A stretch of DNA of 64,000 nt from Gammaproteobacteria bacterium. Its GTDB lineage: Bacteria; Pseudomonadota; Gammaproteobacteria; Xanthomonadales; SZUA-36. A program made the translations under genes and the position numbers. Shown piece by piece: positions 18,516 through 28,233 of this stretch. The notes beneath the pieces were generated by a model. That model was not told the DNA's origin and made no database searches. It was given only the letters and a program-made list of their open reading frames with translations. Location: contig JAJRUM010000070.1 in the NCBI GenBank assembly GCA_024277815.1, forward strand, positions 1 to 64,000, in the 5' to 3' direction. Every line of letters starts with the position of its first letter. Positions within the stretch are counted from its first letter, which is position 1.

Positions 18516-19328
18516 TTAATGTTGGCATGACGGGCAAAAGTAGCTGGAGCGTTGGCCGATAACCTTCTGGCGGATGAGTCCGCCGCACTGAAAGCAAGCG
18601 CTGCCAGCCCGGTCGTAGACCAGTAATTCCCGGGCAAAATAGCCCGCTTTACCATCCGGGTTGGCGAAGTCCCGAAGTGTTGTGCCACCCTGACGGATGG
18701 CGCGACGCAGCACATCCCGAATGGCATCAACCAGCCCTGCATACCGCTGCAAGGAAATTCTTCCAGCCGCACGCAAGGGGTGAATGCCTGCCATATACAG
18801 GGACTCAGAGGCGTAGATGTTGCCAACGCCAACGACCACCTGGCCTTTCATGATGAAGTTCTTGATGGCGAGTTTCCGTCCGCTGGCGCGTTGGTGCAGG
18901 TAACTTGCGGTGAAATCACCTGACAGAGGTTCGGGCCCGAGGTGGCTCAGCAACGGGTGTGAATCAACCGCGCCACCGGCCCACAAAAATGCCCCGAACC
19001 GTCTTGGGTCGTTAAAACGCAGGCAGGTGCCGCTCTCAAGTTCGATATCAAAATGGTCATGCTTTGTCGGGGGCCCGGGTTCGTGCAGCACGCGCAAAGA
19101 ACCCGACATGCCGAGGTGTATAAGCAGGCCGCCTTGCTGAAGGTCGATTAACAGGTACTTGCCGCGCCGGCGCAGTCCGACCACCTGTTGCCCTTCAGCC
19201 TTTCCAACCTCATCAGGCACCGGCCAGCGCAAGCGCGGGTCGCGCACGGTTACGCGGGCTATATGCTGGCTCAGCATATGTGGCTGGATGCCTCTCAATG
19301 TTGTTTCGACTTCTGGCAGTTCGGGCAC
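18516..19328 (-). CDS. mutM: Formamidopyrimidine-DNA glycosylase
   Basis: MutM (Fpg) removes 8-oxoguanine and ring-opened purines from DNA and cuts the strand. The start must be the GTG at 19328, because the enzyme uses the amino group of Pro2 as nucleophile and the protein then reads M-PELPEVETTLRGIQ; upstream in-frame ATGs would bury that proline. Also present are the catalytic lysine in GRRGKYLLIDL, the NDPRRFG loop, the helix-two-turn-helix phrase VVGVGNIYASE and the C-terminal zinc finger CFQCGG...YFCPSCQ. The length of 270 is normal. Confidence 0.96.
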   Translation of the reverse strand: MPELPEVETTLRGIQPHMLSQHIARVTVRDPRLRWPVPDEVGKAEGQQVVGLRRRGKYLLIDLQQGGLLIHLGMSGSLRVLHEPGPPTKHDHFDIELESGTCLRFNDPRRFGAFLWAGGAVDSHPLLSHLGPEPLSGDFTASYLHQRASGRKLAIKNFIMKGQVVVGVGNIYASESLYMAGIHPLRAAGRISLQRYAGLVDAIRDVLRRAIRQGGTTLRDFANPDGKAGYFARELLVYDRAGSACFQCGGLIRQKVIGQRSSYFCPSCQH

Positions 19329-19399
19329 GGGGATATAAACCATGTTTGAAATCAGACTGACATTGTAAACTGGTCCTCCTTCAAGATGATAAAGACGGC

Positions 19400-21403
19400 A
19401 TGACAGATTTGATATTGGTTGGGATCGATACCGGTGGAACGTTTACCGATATTGTCGTGCTGGAGAACGGCCCGGTTGGCCGCCGCCTGCGCCAATGCAA
19501 GGTACTGTCCGATCCGGCCGACCCTTCCGGGCCGATCGTAGAAGGCCTCAACAAGCTTGGCCTGGCAAAGCAGGCTCTACAGGTCATTCATGGCACCACG
19601 GTCGGTACCAATGCGGTACTGGAAAACAAAGGTGCCCGGGTGGCTTATATCACCAGTCGTGGGTTTGCCGATGTTTTGTCGCTGGGGCGGCAGCAACGTG
19701 AGCAGGTCTACCAACTCCGCCAGCCGGAAGTTCAGCCGCCAGTGGCCGCCTCCCTGTGCCTGGAGGTCTCTACCCGAATCGCTGCAGATGGCAGCCTGCT
19801 TGACGAGGCCGGTGATGAGGAATTGCAACGGCTTAAGGCTCACCTTGCAAGCCTTGATGTCGAGGCTGTGGCGATCAACCTGTTGTTTTCCTTTCTGCGC
19901 CCGGAAGCGGAGCAACGCATCGCACAGGCGCTGGGAGACCAGTGGTTTGTTTGTTGCTCGAGCACCGTACTGCCCGAAGTCAAAGAGTATGAAAGGGGTA
20001 TTGCAACCTGGCTAAATGCCAGTGTCGGGCCGGTCATCTCCCGTTACCTGAATCGTCTCCAGAAGCAGTTGCCGTTGGCCCGGATTGCAGTTATGCAAAG
20101 TTCCGGCACGACCATAGCTGCCAGCCAGGCGGCATCCCAGGCTGTAAGGTTGCTACTGTCCGGTCCGGCAGGCGGGCTGGCTGCTGCGCAGGCCATCGGT
20201 AAGCAAACCGGACACAGGCATCTGATGAGTTTTGATATGGGTGGTACATCCACGGATGTGGCGCTGCTCAATGGTGAGATTCCACTGACCGGGCAAAGCC
20301 GGTTGGGTCACTGGCCGCTGGCAATACCGTCCGTGGATATGCACACCATTGGCGCGGGTGGAGGGTCCATAGCGACGGTGGATGTGGCGGGCATGCTGCT
20401 GGTTGGGCCGGAGTCTGCAGGTGCCAGTCCCGGCCCTGCCTGCTATGCGCTCGGCGGCTTACAGGCAACCGTGACAGATGCCAATCTGGTGCTGGGGCGT
20501 ATACCGGAAAACACACTGCTTGGGGGGTATCTGCCATTGAATGCCGGTGCGGCACAGCGCGCCCTGGGCAGGTTGGCGGTTGCTATGGGGTGTGACCTGC
20601 GGGGTGCCGCACACGGAGTGATACGGATAGCCAATGAGCACATGGCCCGGGCCCTGCGGGTGATTTCTGTTGAGCGCGGCTACGACCCTGCGGAATACAC
20701 GCTGTTGTGTTTCGGCGGCGCGGGTGGCCTGCACGCGTGTGATCTGGCGGAGCTGATGGGTATGCGCCGGGTAATTATCCCTGCCCACTCTGGTGTGTTG
20801 TCGGCATTGGGCATGCTTGTCAGCGAGCCAGGAAGAGAGTTTTCCGTGGCGATACTGGCACCGCTGGAAAGTATGGCAGATATGGATCTCGAGCAGCACT
20901 TCAGCCGACTCGAAGCAGAGGCCCGTGCACAACTGGGTAGTGAAGGGTGTAGTTCGGGCAGCATTCTGTTCAAACGGCAGCTCGAATTACGTTACCAGGG
21001 GCAAAGCGCTACGATCAATATTGACGGGTCGGCTGCCAGCGGGTATGCGGAGGCATTTCATGAGGCTCACGTCAGGGCCAGTGGCTTACGCCTGCAGCAG
21101 CCGGTTGAGCTGGTCAACCTGCGCTTGAGTGCACGAGCCCCTGCCCCCCTGTCTTCACCCGGCGTTGAATATCATGTCAGCCAGGCGGGTGTTGGTGAGC
21201 AGGTGTTCATGCCGGAGCTCGGGTGTGAAGTACGTTGCCTGGAAAGAAACAGCCTGGTGGCAGGCAGGTTGCTGGACGGCCCGCTGATCCTGGTTGAGGC
21301 GGCCGCGACTGCCTGGATCAAGCCGGGCTGGTTAGTTACCACAGATGTGTGGGGCAACCTTCTCCTTGGCTGTGGTGAACCGCTGCCAATGGAGCAGGCA
21401 TAA
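19400..21403 (+). CDS. Hydantoinase/oxoprolinase family protein (HyuA-like)
   Basis: A 667-residue protein of the HyuA/5-oxoprolinase/acetone-carboxylase beta family, ATP-dependent enzymes that open hydantoin or oxoproline rings. The N-terminal nucleotide-binding motif is VGIDTGGTFTDIVV; a second ATPase segment is MSFDMGGTSTDVALL, followed by TIGAGGGSIA. These proteins usually work with a HyuB partner, but no hyuB gene lies beside it. The stop codon overlaps the base of a strong terminator. The substrate is unknown. Confidence 0.85.
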   Translation: MTDLILVGIDTGGTFTDIVVLENGPVGRRLRQCKVLSDPADPSGPIVEGLNKLGLAKQALQVIHGTTVGTNAVLENKGARVAYITSRGFADVLSLGRQQREQVYQLRQPEVQPPVAASLCLEVSTRIAADGSLLDEAGDEELQRLKAHLASLDVEAVAINLLFSFLRPEAEQRIAQALGDQWFVCCSSTVLPEVKEYERGIATWLNASVGPVISRYLNRLQKQLPLARIAVMQSSGTTIAASQAASQAVRLLLSGPAGGLAAAQAIGKQTGHRHLMSFDMGGTSTDVALLNGEIPLTGQSRLGHWPLAIPSVDMHTIGAGGGSIATVDVAGMLLVGPESAGASPGPACYALGGLQATVTDANLVLGRIPENTLLGGYLPLNAGAAQRALGRLAVAMGCDLRGAAHGVIRIANEHMARALRVISVERGYDPAEYTLLCFGGAGGLHACDLAELMGMRRVIIPAHSGVLSALGMLVSEPGREFSVAILAPLESMADMDLEQHFSRLEAEARAQLGSEGCSSGSILFKRQLELRYQGQSATINIDGSAASGYAEAFHEAHVRASGLRLQQPVELVNLRLSARAPAPLSSPGVEYHVSQAGVGEQVFMPELGCEVRCLERNSLVAGRLLDGPLILVEAAATAWIKPGWLVTTDVWGNLLLGCGEPLPMEQA

Positions 21404-21432
21404 AAAAACCCGCGACCATGGCGGGCTTTTTT
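21402..21432. terminator. Bidirectional intrinsic terminator between hyuA-like gene and rpmG
   Basis: An A-run (21402-21408), stem CCCGC (21409-21413), 7-base loop, stem GCGGG (21421-21425) and a T-run (21427-21432). The A and T runs on both sides let it end transcription from the left (hyuA-like) and from the right (rpmBG). Confidence 0.85.
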
Positions 21433-21451
21433 GCTAAAGAAGTAAAACCGG

Positions 21452-21619
21452 TTATTTGATTTTGGCTTCTTTATACATGACATGCTTGCGCACCACGGGA
21501 TCATATTTTTTGATCTCCATTTTTGCAGGCATATTTTTCTTGTTTTTGTCGGTGGTATAAAAATGGCCGGTACCGGCAGAGGATACCAGGCGGATTTTAT
21601 CGCGTGATGATTTAGCCAT
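21452..21619 (-). CDS. rpmG: 50S ribosomal protein L33
   Basis: A 55-residue protein read directly from the minus strand. It begins [20 protein letters not shown] and ends VMYKEAKIK, matching L33 of Gammaproteobacteria in length and sequence. It lacks the CxxC zinc motifs of the zinc-binding L33 form, as is usual here. It lies 12 bases downstream of rpmB, with which it forms an operon. Confidence 0.97.
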   Translation of the reverse strand: MAKSSRDKIRLVSSAGTGHFYTTDKNKKNMPAKMEIKKYDPVVRKHVMYKEAKIK

Positions 21620-21631
21620 GATTTATGCTCC

Positions 21632-21868
21632 TCAGACCTTTTCGCCGCGGGCGCGCATGTCGGTCAAAACGGCATCAATGCCCTTTTTATCAATGATGCG
21701 CAAACCCTTGGTGGATATACGCAGACGAATCCAACGGTTTTCACTTTCCACCCAAAAACGATGGCGGTGAAGGTTGGGCAAAAAGCGTCGCTTGGTCTTT
21801 GCATTTGAGTGCGACACATTGTTTCCGGAAACTGGGCGTTTACCGGTGACCTGACAAACTCTGGACAT
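21632..21868 (-). CDS. rpmB: 50S ribosomal protein L28
   Basis: A 78-residue protein with the L28 N-terminus [20 protein letters not shown] and the phrase [13 protein letters not shown]. Length and sequence are those of normal L28; it is the first gene of rpmBG, with a near-consensus promoter about 40 bases upstream of its start. Confidence 0.97.
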   Translation of the reverse strand: MSRVCQVTGKRPVSGNNVSHSNAKTKRRFLPNLHRHRFWVESENRWIRLRISTKGLRIIDKKGIDAVLTDMRARGEKV

Positions 21869-21908
21869 TGGATTTTTCCGTTTCTGTACTATTAAAAATG
21901 AGCCGCAC

Positions 21909-21937
21909 TTTATACCGCAAAGTCAGTGGATATGCAA
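21909..21937 (-). promoter_or_regulatory. Sigma-70 promoter of rpmBG
   Basis: On the minus strand: TTGCAT (21937-21932), 17-base spacer, TATAAA (21914-21909). This is a near-consensus promoter at the right distance from the rpmB ATG. The -35 hexamer lies in the loop of an inverted repeat. Confidence 0.75.
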
Positions 21938-21951
21938 TTAAAATCCACTGA
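21923..21951. repeat. Inverted repeat around the rpmB -35 element
   Basis: TCAGTGGAT (21923-21931) and its perfect complement ATCCACTGA (21943-21951), separated by 11 bases that contain the -35 hexamer. No T-run follows on the minus strand, so it does not look like the radC terminator. It could be an operator. Confidence 0.6.
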
Positions 21952-21995
21952 ATGGGTATTATTCATGCTGGCTGGCAGGATAATTCACCATTTTA

Positions 21996-22670
21996 TTACA
22001 ACATCCCTCTTGAAGCCATCGAAACCGGTGGGCCATCGCCAACGACAAAATGGTCCAGCAGGCGGATTTCCAGCAGCAGCAGCGCGTCTTTCAGGCGCCG
22101 GGTAATGGCCTGGTCCGCCAGGCTTGGCTCGCTGACACCGGAAGGGTGGTTGTGTGCCACGATGACGGCTGCTGCCGAGAGCCTGAGTGCCCTTTCTGCA
22201 ACCACCCGGGGGTAAACGCAGGCACCGTCTATAGAGCCCTGAAAGAGCTCCTCGGCAGCGATTACGCGATGTCGTGTGTCGAGGAAAAGACAAGTGAAAA
22301 TTTCCCGCTTACGGTCGTGCAACACGGTTTGCAGGTACTCCACTGTGGCTGCCGGGCTGTTGAGCGGAACGCCCCGTTGCAGAGACTGCTTCAGCTGTCG
22401 CTGTACCAGTTCATAGGCCACCCGTAGTTGCAAGGCAGTACGGTCATCCATGCCGTTGCGTTCTTTCGTACACAGGCGGCTGGCAAGTTGCAGGCCACGC
22501 AAGCCGCCAAAAGCAGCCAATAAGCATTGAGCCTGCTGCAGGCACTGGTGTTTGCTACCTGGTTGCAATAACGTTGTGAGCAATTCCGCATCTGACAGCG
22601 CAGCAGGTTGCGCAAGCTGTGGCTGCAGGTGGCTGTTTTGGTTGCATGTTGGCAGATTATCCGGTTTCAT
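21996..22670 (-). CDS. radC: RadC family (JAMM/MPN domain) protein
   Basis: A 224-residue RadC protein. An N-terminal helix-hairpin-helix-like part ([25 protein letters not shown]) is followed by a JAMM metallo-domain with [23 protein letters not shown] and [10 protein letters not shown]; the histidines and aspartate would bind zinc. The true role of RadC is not settled. The ATG at 22670 is chosen because the longer frame upstream (to 22871) has no family sequence. The usual N-terminal RPREK opening is missing or worn. It sits beside rpmBG, as in relatives. Confidence 0.88.
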   Translation of the reverse strand: MKPDNLPTCNQNSHLQPQLAQPAALSDAELLTTLLQPGSKHQCLQQAQCLLAAFGGLRGLQLASRLCTKERNGMDDRTALQLRVAYELVQRQLKQSLQRGVPLNSPAATVEYLQTVLHDRKREIFTCLFLDTRHRVIAAEELFQGSIDGACVYPRVVAERALRLSAAAVIVAHNHPSGVSEPSLADQAITRRLKDALLLLEIRLLDHFVVGDGPPVSMASRGML

Positions 22671-22754
22671 TCTGTGGTCAGTGGTTTCAACGAATGTAAT
22701 CCTGAACCAGTCTGTAAACCTTGTATATCGGGCTTTGACGACAGTTTTTGTAGG

Positions 22755-22785
22755 ACAATCCCAGCGCTGGCTGGTTTGGGATTGT
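22755..22785. repeat. Inverted repeat between radC and dut
   Basis: ACAATCCCA (22755-22763) and TGGGATTGT (22777-22785), a perfect 9-base repeat with a 13-base loop in the divergent region. No T-run on either side; it may be an operator or a leader hairpin. Confidence 0.5.
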
Positions 22786-22862
22786 TGCGTTGGCGAGACT
22801 ACAGGCCGCAGGCTTGCTATTATGTGGCTTGCGACGCAGGGTGCAAAGTTAAGGGACGCCAA

Positions 22863-23348
22863 TTGGATCACCAGAGACTCAAAGGACAGAAGCTCAAAAC
22901 CATACAGCTAAAAATCCTGGACCCAAGACTGGGTAAGGATATTCCTTTGCCGGAACATGCTACTGATGGTTCCGCGGGCATGGATATCCGTGCCTGTGTT
23001 GAGCAATCTATTGTTGTTCAGCCTGGAGAAACTGTGCTGATCCCCACCGGCTTTGCCATGCATATTGCCGATCCAGGTATTGCTGCAATCATCCTGCCGC
23101 GTTCAGGCCTGGGCCATAAGCACGGCCTTGTACTGGGTAACCTGGTGGGTTTGATCGATAGCGATTACCAGGGGCAGGTTTACGTTTCCTGCTGGAACCG
23201 CTCCACAACAGCCTTTGAAATTGAGCCAGGAATGCGCATTGCCCAGTTGGTTGTTGTGCCCGTAGTGATGGCAGGCTTTGAAGTTGTTGAGTCTTTTGAG
23301 GCCAGTGAGCGTGGCGCGGGTGGCTTTGGGCATACGGGTCAGCAATGA
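22863..23348 (+). CDS. dut: Deoxyuridine 5'-triphosphate nucleotidohydrolase (dUTPase)
   Basis: Dut hydrolyses dUTP to dUMP, keeping uracil out of DNA and feeding dTMP synthesis. The trimeric dUTPase motifs are all present: [46 protein letters not shown], and the C-terminal [10 protein letters not shown]. The start is uncertain: TTG at 22863 has an AAGGGA ribosome site 7 bases upstream and adds about 9 residues to the usual N-terminus; no ATG fits. The stop overlaps the algC ATG (ATGA). coaBC, normally just upstream, is absent. Confidence 0.92.
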   Translation: MDHQRLKGQKLKTIQLKILDPRLGKDIPLPEHATDGSAGMDIRACVEQSIVVQPGETVLIPTGFAMHIADPGIAAIILPRSGLGHKHGLVLGNLVGLIDSDYQGQVYVSCWNRSTTAFEIEPGMRIAQLVVVPVVMAGFEVVESFEASERGAGGFGHTGQQ

Positions 23349-25831
23349 ATACTGAACTGCAAATGGACACGTCGACCCCGGTAGAACCATCTCCACATAC
23401 GGGGAAACCCTTCCTCTTGCGTGTAGGCCCGGTCGTTCTTATCGCGGCAGGGGTCCTGTTACTGGCGGTGTTGGCCGGAATGTATTTTCTGGGTCATGAC
23501 GGCGAGGATGACAATGGTGCTGTACTGGATCAGGCAAAACAGGCTACCGGCGAAATCAGTGACACCATTCAATATTTTCGTCGCGTACTGGAGGATCGTC
23601 AGGTTCAGGAGTTGGCGGCCAACGCACTGATTGACCGGCAAAGGCTGCCTGATCTTCAGCGCTATATTCGTGGTCGTATTCCAAAGCTTATTGAGGTCAC
23701 CTTGTTCGAGCCTGACCTGAGCAAGCTTCGTGGTGATGAAATGGGCTCTTCTGGTTACGCAGTGCTGGATATGTTGATGAAGGTCGAAGAAGACGGCCTC
23801 GCTCCAGTGCAGATTCATGGCAAGGGCGAAGAAACCTATCTGGCGACTGTTGTGCGGGTGGGTGACGCTGAATCGCCGGCGGGTTACCTGCTGGCAAGGA
23901 TTAACCCGGCGGCTGTAACGACGGTGTTTAATGCGATCACTACAGTATTCAATGCTTCGTTGCTGAGGCCGGGTATATTTTCTCTGGATCAGAATAACGG
24001 CAGGTTTCCACGCACCATTATCGTCAACCTTGCCCAGCCACTTTCGTCCAAGCAACATCTGGTTTACCTGACGGTGCCAGGCGCCTTGTTGCGGGTCGGC
24101 GTTGTACAGACCTACCGGGATTCCGGCGACAGGGGGTTCATGCAACCACTGATACTGATCATGGGACTGTTGCTACTGGCTTTGGGTTTGTTATTGAGAA
24201 TCCGGCCTTACGAGGAGCCGCCCGACCTGTTGGAAGAGATGATGCAGATGGAGCAGCAAAAAGCTGTCCCGTCATCCCGGGACGTTAAGCAGGTGGTTGC
24301 CAAACAAAAGTTTGAACTGAAGGGCGCAACCACGAGCCGGGCTAAACCCGGCGCCAGCGAAGCTGTGGGCGATGGTTTGGGTAAGATAAGCTTACCGGAT
24401 CTTGGTTATAACCTTGAGCACCCAAGTACCCAGTCGCACAGAAAGCCCAAGCCGCCTGTCGAGCTGGTGCAGAGCATATTCCGTGCCTATGACATCCGCG
24501 GCGTTGTGGGCAAGACCCTTGATGCAGAGGTGGCCAGGCAAGTTGGTCAGGTGGTGGGAAGTCTTGCGCTGGAAGCGGATGCTGCGCCCGTGGTTGTGGC
24601 CCGGGATGGCAGGGACTCCGGCCCGGACCTTGTCGAGGGTATGATCGAGGGTATCTCCTCCACGGGTTGTGACGTCATTGATATTGGTGCGGTACCTACC
24701 GGGGTATTGTATTTCGCCGCTTATGAGTTGGGTAATGGCAGCGGCGTCATGATCACCGGCAGTCATAATCCACCGGACTATAACGGCTTCAAAATTCTGA
24801 TCGGTGGCATCACCCAGGCGGGCCAGCAGATTATTGGAATGTATGACCGCATACGCAACGGAAACTTCCGGGTCGGTAAGGGCGAAGTCAGCCAGCAGGA
24901 CATGCTGGAACAATATCGGCAAAGAATATCAGCTGATATCCAGCTACAGCGACCACTGAAGGTGGTGGCAGATTGTGGCAACGGTATCGGTGGTGTGTGC
25001 GCTGCTGATGTGTTGCGTGGCATCGGTGCGGAGGTTATCCCCCTGTTTGATGAGGTTGACGGAACGTTTCCGAACCACCATCCGGACCCCAGCGAACCGG
25101 AAAACCTTCAGGACCTGATAGCTTCGGTCAAACTGATGGATGCAGATATTGGTGTGGCATTTGATGGCGATGCTGACCGGCTGGGTATCGTAACGCCCGA
25201 TGGGGAGATTGTTTATTCTGACCGTCTGATGATGTTGTTTGCGCGGGATGTGTTGAGTCGCGTGCCTGGCTCAACCATTATTTATGACGTTAAGTGCACC
25301 GGCCAATTACACGAGGTGATTGAGGATGCTGGTGGCGTGCCCATGATGTACAAGACGGGCCACTCGCTGATCAAGAACAAGATGAGAGAGGTTGATGCAC
25401 CGTTTGCCGGAGAGATGAGCGGCCATTTCTTTTTCAAAGAACGTTGGTACGGTTTCGATTGCGGCATCTATGCAGCGGCCAGGTTGCTGGAAATACTGGC
25501 GGCAGACGAGCGGGAGCCACAGGAAGTACTTAACGGCCTGCCCAACAGCGTCAGTACGCCCGAGCTGAAAGTGCAGATGGAAGAGGGTGAAAATCACACA
25601 TTTGTTGCAAAAATGCAGGAAAGTGCCGAGTTTGATGATGCCAGGATCACCAATATCGATGGGGTGCGGGCAGATTTTTCTGATGGCTGGGGCCTGGTTC
25701 GTGCATCCAATACTACGCCGATACTGGTTTTGCGTTTCGAGGCGGATAACCAGGAAGCATTGCGGCGCATCAAGACTACCTTCAAGAAGCAAATGCTGGC
25801 GATTAACGATAAGCTGGAACTCCCGTTCTAG
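23345..25831 (+). CDS. algC: Phosphomannomutase/phosphoglucomutase with membrane-anchored N-terminal region
   Basis: AlgC interconverts hexose 6- and 1-phosphates for alginate, lipopolysaccharide and other sugar polymers. The 828-residue protein has two parts. Residues 1-370 hold a membrane helix (about 26-48), a predicted periplasmic domain and a second helix (about 261-283), followed by a linker. Residues 375-828 are the complete mutase: FRAYDIRG, the phosphoserine loop [11 protein letters not shown] (Ser473), the magnesium site DGDADR (607-612) and [13 protein letters not shown]. Long AlgC forms of this kind occur in Pseudomonas relatives. The gene is coupled to dut by ATGA. Confidence 0.93.
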   Translation: MNTELQMDTSTPVEPSPHTGKPFLLRVGPVVLIAAGVLLLAVLAGMYFLGHDGEDDNGAVLDQAKQATGEISDTIQYFRRVLEDRQVQELAANALIDRQRLPDLQRYIRGRIPKLIEVTLFEPDLSKLRGDEMGSSGYAVLDMLMKVEEDGLAPVQIHGKGEETYLATVVRVGDAESPAGYLLARINPAAVTTVFNAITTVFNASLLRPGIFSLDQNNGRFPRTIIVNLAQPLSSKQHLVYLTVPGALLRVGVVQTYRDSGDRGFMQPLILIMGLLLLALGLLLRIRPYEEPPDLLEEMMQMEQQKAVPSSRDVKQVVAKQKFELKGATTSRAKPGASEAVGDGLGKISLPDLGYNLEHPSTQSHRKPKPPVELVQSIFRAYDIRGVVGKTLDAEVARQVGQVVGSLALEADAAPVVVARDGRDSGPDLVEGMIEGISSTGCDVIDIGAVPTGVLYFAAYELGNGSGVMITGSHNPPDYNGFKILIGGITQAGQQIIGMYDRIRNGNFRVGKGEVSQQDMLEQYRQRISADIQLQRPLKVVADCGNGIGGVCAADVLRGIGAEVIPLFDEVDGTFPNHHPDPSEPENLQDLIASVKLMDADIGVAFDGDADRLGIVTPDGEIVYSDRLMMLFARDVLSRVPGSTIIYDVKCTGQLHEVIEDAGGVPMMYKTGHSLIKNKMREVDAPFAGEMSGHFFFKERWYGFDCGIYAAARLLEILAADEREPQEVLNGLPNSVSTPELKVQMEEGENHTFVAKMQESAEFDDARITNIDGVRADFSDGWGLVRASNTTPILVLRFEADNQEALRRIKTTFKKQMLAINDKLELPF

Positions 25832-25918
25832 CGAAATGTCTACACCATTCAGCTTGAGTTCATGCGCTGGCGCATAAATTTAAGCCTGAGCACAATGTCT
25901 GTAGCCAGGAGAATCCAG

Positions 25919-26299
25919 ATGAAAAAATTTATATTTGCCGCAGCGATATTGGTTGTTTTGCCAATGTCTGCCGTATTGGGCAGTGAGGGCATGGCCCAAA
26001 TCGTGACCCAAAATGGCCGTCCGGCCGATTGCCTGTCACCCATTGAAATCAACAAGGTTGACGGGCAGCAGAAAATTGTTCCACGGCAGGGGTTCAAGAT
26101 TGAGTCGGGCACACACACCTTGAATGGCCGTGCAGTTCTCGACACGACTTTTTGTAAGGTTGGTCGTGGTGGCAACCGGGGTGGATATGCACCGGACCTG
26201 GAAGTGGATTTTGAGGCCGGCAAAACCTACTACATCGGCTATGATCACAAGTCATCGAATCGCGATGACTGGCGGCTGGTCGTCTGGAAAGTAGAGTAG
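25919..26299 (+). CDS. Small exported protein, tandem copy 1
   Basis: A 126-residue protein with a clear signal peptide (MKKFIFAAAILVVLPMSAVLG). The mature part has two cysteines (DCLSP and TFCKV), the phrase HTLNGRAVLDTTFC and the segment FEAGKTYYIGYDH near the end. ATG at 25919 is preceded by AGGAGA. The next gene is a clear paralogue, so the pair arose by tandem duplication. The family is unknown to me; FEAGKTYYIG resembles stretches of periplasmic or lipoprotein-like beta domains. Confidence 0.75.
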   Translation: MKKFIFAAAILVVLPMSAVLGSEGMAQIVTQNGRPADCLSPIEINKVDGQQKIVPRQGFKIESGTHTLNGRAVLDTTFCKVGRGGNRGGYAPDLEVDFEAGKTYYIGYDHKSSNRDDWRLVVWKVE

Positions 26300-26327
26300 T
26301 GCGCTGCTGCGAACTGGAGAGTAAGTA

Positions 26328-26708
26328 ATGAGAAAAACATTTTTGATGATGTTCGTGCTGGCATTGCTGCCGGGCTATGTTGCGGCTGGTGAAGGCGGCA
26401 CGGCAAAGATAATCACCCAGAACAGCCTTGCTTCGCAGTGCATAGCAAGTGTTGTCATCGATGAAATTGATGGCAAACTGAGCAACGTCACCCGCCAGGG
26501 GTTCGACCTGGAAGCCGGCAAGCACACGATGAACGGCCGTGCCATCCTTAACGTTGGCAATTGCCCGGCATTGCGGGGTCGCAACTCCTACGTTGTGCCT
26601 GATCTTGAAGCGGATTTTGAGGCCGGCAAAACCTACTACGTGGGACTGGATCACAGCTCAAAAAACAAAGAAGAGTGGCACCTGGTTATCTGGAAAACTG
26701 AACCCTAG
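26328..26708 (+). CDS. Small exported protein, tandem copy 2
   Basis: A 126-residue paralogue of the previous protein. It starts with a signal peptide (RKTFLMMFVLALLPGYVAAG) and keeps the same frame: QCIASVVIDEIDGK, HTMNGRAILNVGNC, FEAGKTYYVGLDH and WHLVIWKTE. Both cysteines are kept, suggesting a disulfide in the periplasm. Function unknown. Confidence 0.75.
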   Translation: MRKTFLMMFVLALLPGYVAAGEGGTAKIITQNSLASQCIASVVIDEIDGKLSNVTRQGFDLEAGKHTMNGRAILNVGNCPALRGRNSYVVPDLEADFEAGKTYYVGLDHSSKNKEEWHLVIWKTEP

Positions 26709-26766
26709 AAACGCCAGGGTGGGTTTGGTGCAGCCTGGCAAACCGGGCTTGGGCACCCACCGCCAG

Positions 26767-28134
26767 TCAGTAAGCATCCTCAAGATATACCGGGTCAACC
26801 GACCCGTTCCAGACACCTTCGTATAAGGCCAGTTTCTTATCGGCAGGAGTCAGGCCCGCATGTGCGCCGGTAAACAGGGTTTCGAGGAAGCCGGTTTCAT
26901 TTTCGCCGGACCCGTTCAGGCGGTTCCGTGCGCTCAGGCCTTCGGATGACATTTCCAGAACCTCAAGCGCCAGTGATTGCAGGGTGCGGTTGCGTATTGT
27001 CGTTTTGAAGCCCAGCCTGGGGGCGTCCACCCGCAACTGCAGTCGTTCTTCCATGCTCCAGTCATGGACGAGGTCCCAGGCCGCCTCAAGGACCGGGCTT
27101 TCATACAGTAAGCCTGCCCAGAATGCGGGTAAAGCACAGAGTTTTCTCCATGGCCCGCCATCGGCACCGCGCATTTCCATATACCGTTTGAGGCGAACCT
27201 CCGGGAAAGCCGTGGTCAGGTGGTCCTCCCAGTCCTGGGCTGTGGGCTTCTCACCGGGCAAGGCGGGTAAGTCACCCGCCAGAAAGTCCCGGAAGGACTG
27301 GCCGGAAGCATCCAGATACTCGCCGTTGCGATAGACGAAATACATCGGTACATCCAGCATGTAATCGACATATCGCTCAAAACTCATGGATGAGTCAAAT
27401 ACAAACGGCAACATGCCGGTACGGTCCGGGTCGGTATCCTCCCACACATGTGAGCGATAACTGACATAACCACATGGTTTACCTTCTACAAACGGGGAGT
27501 TGGCGAACATGGCTGTGGCCACCGGTTGCAGCGCCAGCGCCACTTGGAATTTCTTTACCATGTCAGCTTCGGAGCTGAAATCGAGGTTGACCTGTACGGT
27601 ACAGGTCCGGCTCATCATGTCCTGGCCAAGTGTGCCGCGCTTGTCCATGTATTCCCGCATTATGCGGTAGCGGCCTTTTGGCATCCACTGCGTGTCCTCA
27701 CGACCCCACTTGGGTTGGAAGCCCATACCGAGAAATGCGATGCCTAATGGTTTGGCAATAGTTTTGACCTGGGCAAGGTGGGTGTACACTTCATCACAGG
27801 TTTGGTGTACGTTATCGAGCAAGGCACCGGAAAGTTCCAGTTGGCCACCAGGCTCCAGCGTGACAGAGGCACCGGAGCTGTCCAGCAGGGCGATAATTTT
27901 GCCCTGCTCTGCGATGGGTTGCCACCCAAACTGATCGGCAAGGCCTTCGAGCAAAGCCCGGATACTTCTTGTGCCTGCATATGGAATTGGACGTAGATCA
28001 TCAATGGTAAAGCCAAATTTTTCGTGTTCCGTGCCCAATCCCCACTCGGTTTTGGGCTTGCAGCCGGATTCAAGGTATTCGATCAGCTGTTGGCGGTTTT
28101 CAAGTTGGACCTGGTTTGTTTCCAATTGGAACAC
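26767..28134 (-). CDS. gshA: Glutamate-cysteine ligase (plant/proteobacterial type, GCS2)
   Basis: The first enzyme of glutathione synthesis, joining Glu and Cys with ATP. The 455-residue protein has the GCS2-type opening [12 protein letters not shown], followed by [31 protein letters not shown] and [21 protein letters not shown]. This is the type shared by plants and many Alpha- and Gammaproteobacteria rather than E. coli GshA. The annotated start is GTG at 28134; TTG at 28125 has better spacing to the AGGGAG site and may be the true start. It diverges from oppA. gshB is not nearby. Confidence 0.92.
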   Translation of the reverse strand: MFQLETNQVQLENRQQLIEYLESGCKPKTEWGLGTEHEKFGFTIDDLRPIPYAGTRSIRALLEGLADQFGWQPIAEQGKIIALLDSSGASVTLEPGGQLELSGALLDNVHQTCDEVYTHLAQVKTIAKPLGIAFLGMGFQPKWGREDTQWMPKGRYRIMREYMDKRGTLGQDMMSRTCTVQVNLDFSSEADMVKKFQVALALQPVATAMFANSPFVEGKPCGYVSYRSHVWEDTDPDRTGMLPFVFDSSMSFERYVDYMLDVPMYFVYRNGEYLDASGQSFRDFLAGDLPALPGEKPTAQDWEDHLTTAFPEVRLKRYMEMRGADGGPWRKLCALPAFWAGLLYESPVLEAAWDLVHDWSMEERLQLRVDAPRLGFKTTIRNRTLQSLALEVLEMSSEGLSARNRLNGSGENETGFLETLFTGAHAGLTPADKKLALYEGVWNGSVDPVYLEDAY

Positions 28135-28233
28135 TCCCTATAGATTTCGACTAGGATACACGCTGGAAAGTTTACTAAACAACAAAACGATGAAAATGAG
28201 TAAATCGACCCCGGGAGGGAAAAGAAAGACACC

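Noticed and set aside
26709-26766. GC-rich repeats (GCCAGG/CCTGGC) after the second exported protein gene
   Set aside because: The arms pair but have a long loop and no T-run; not a convincing terminator.
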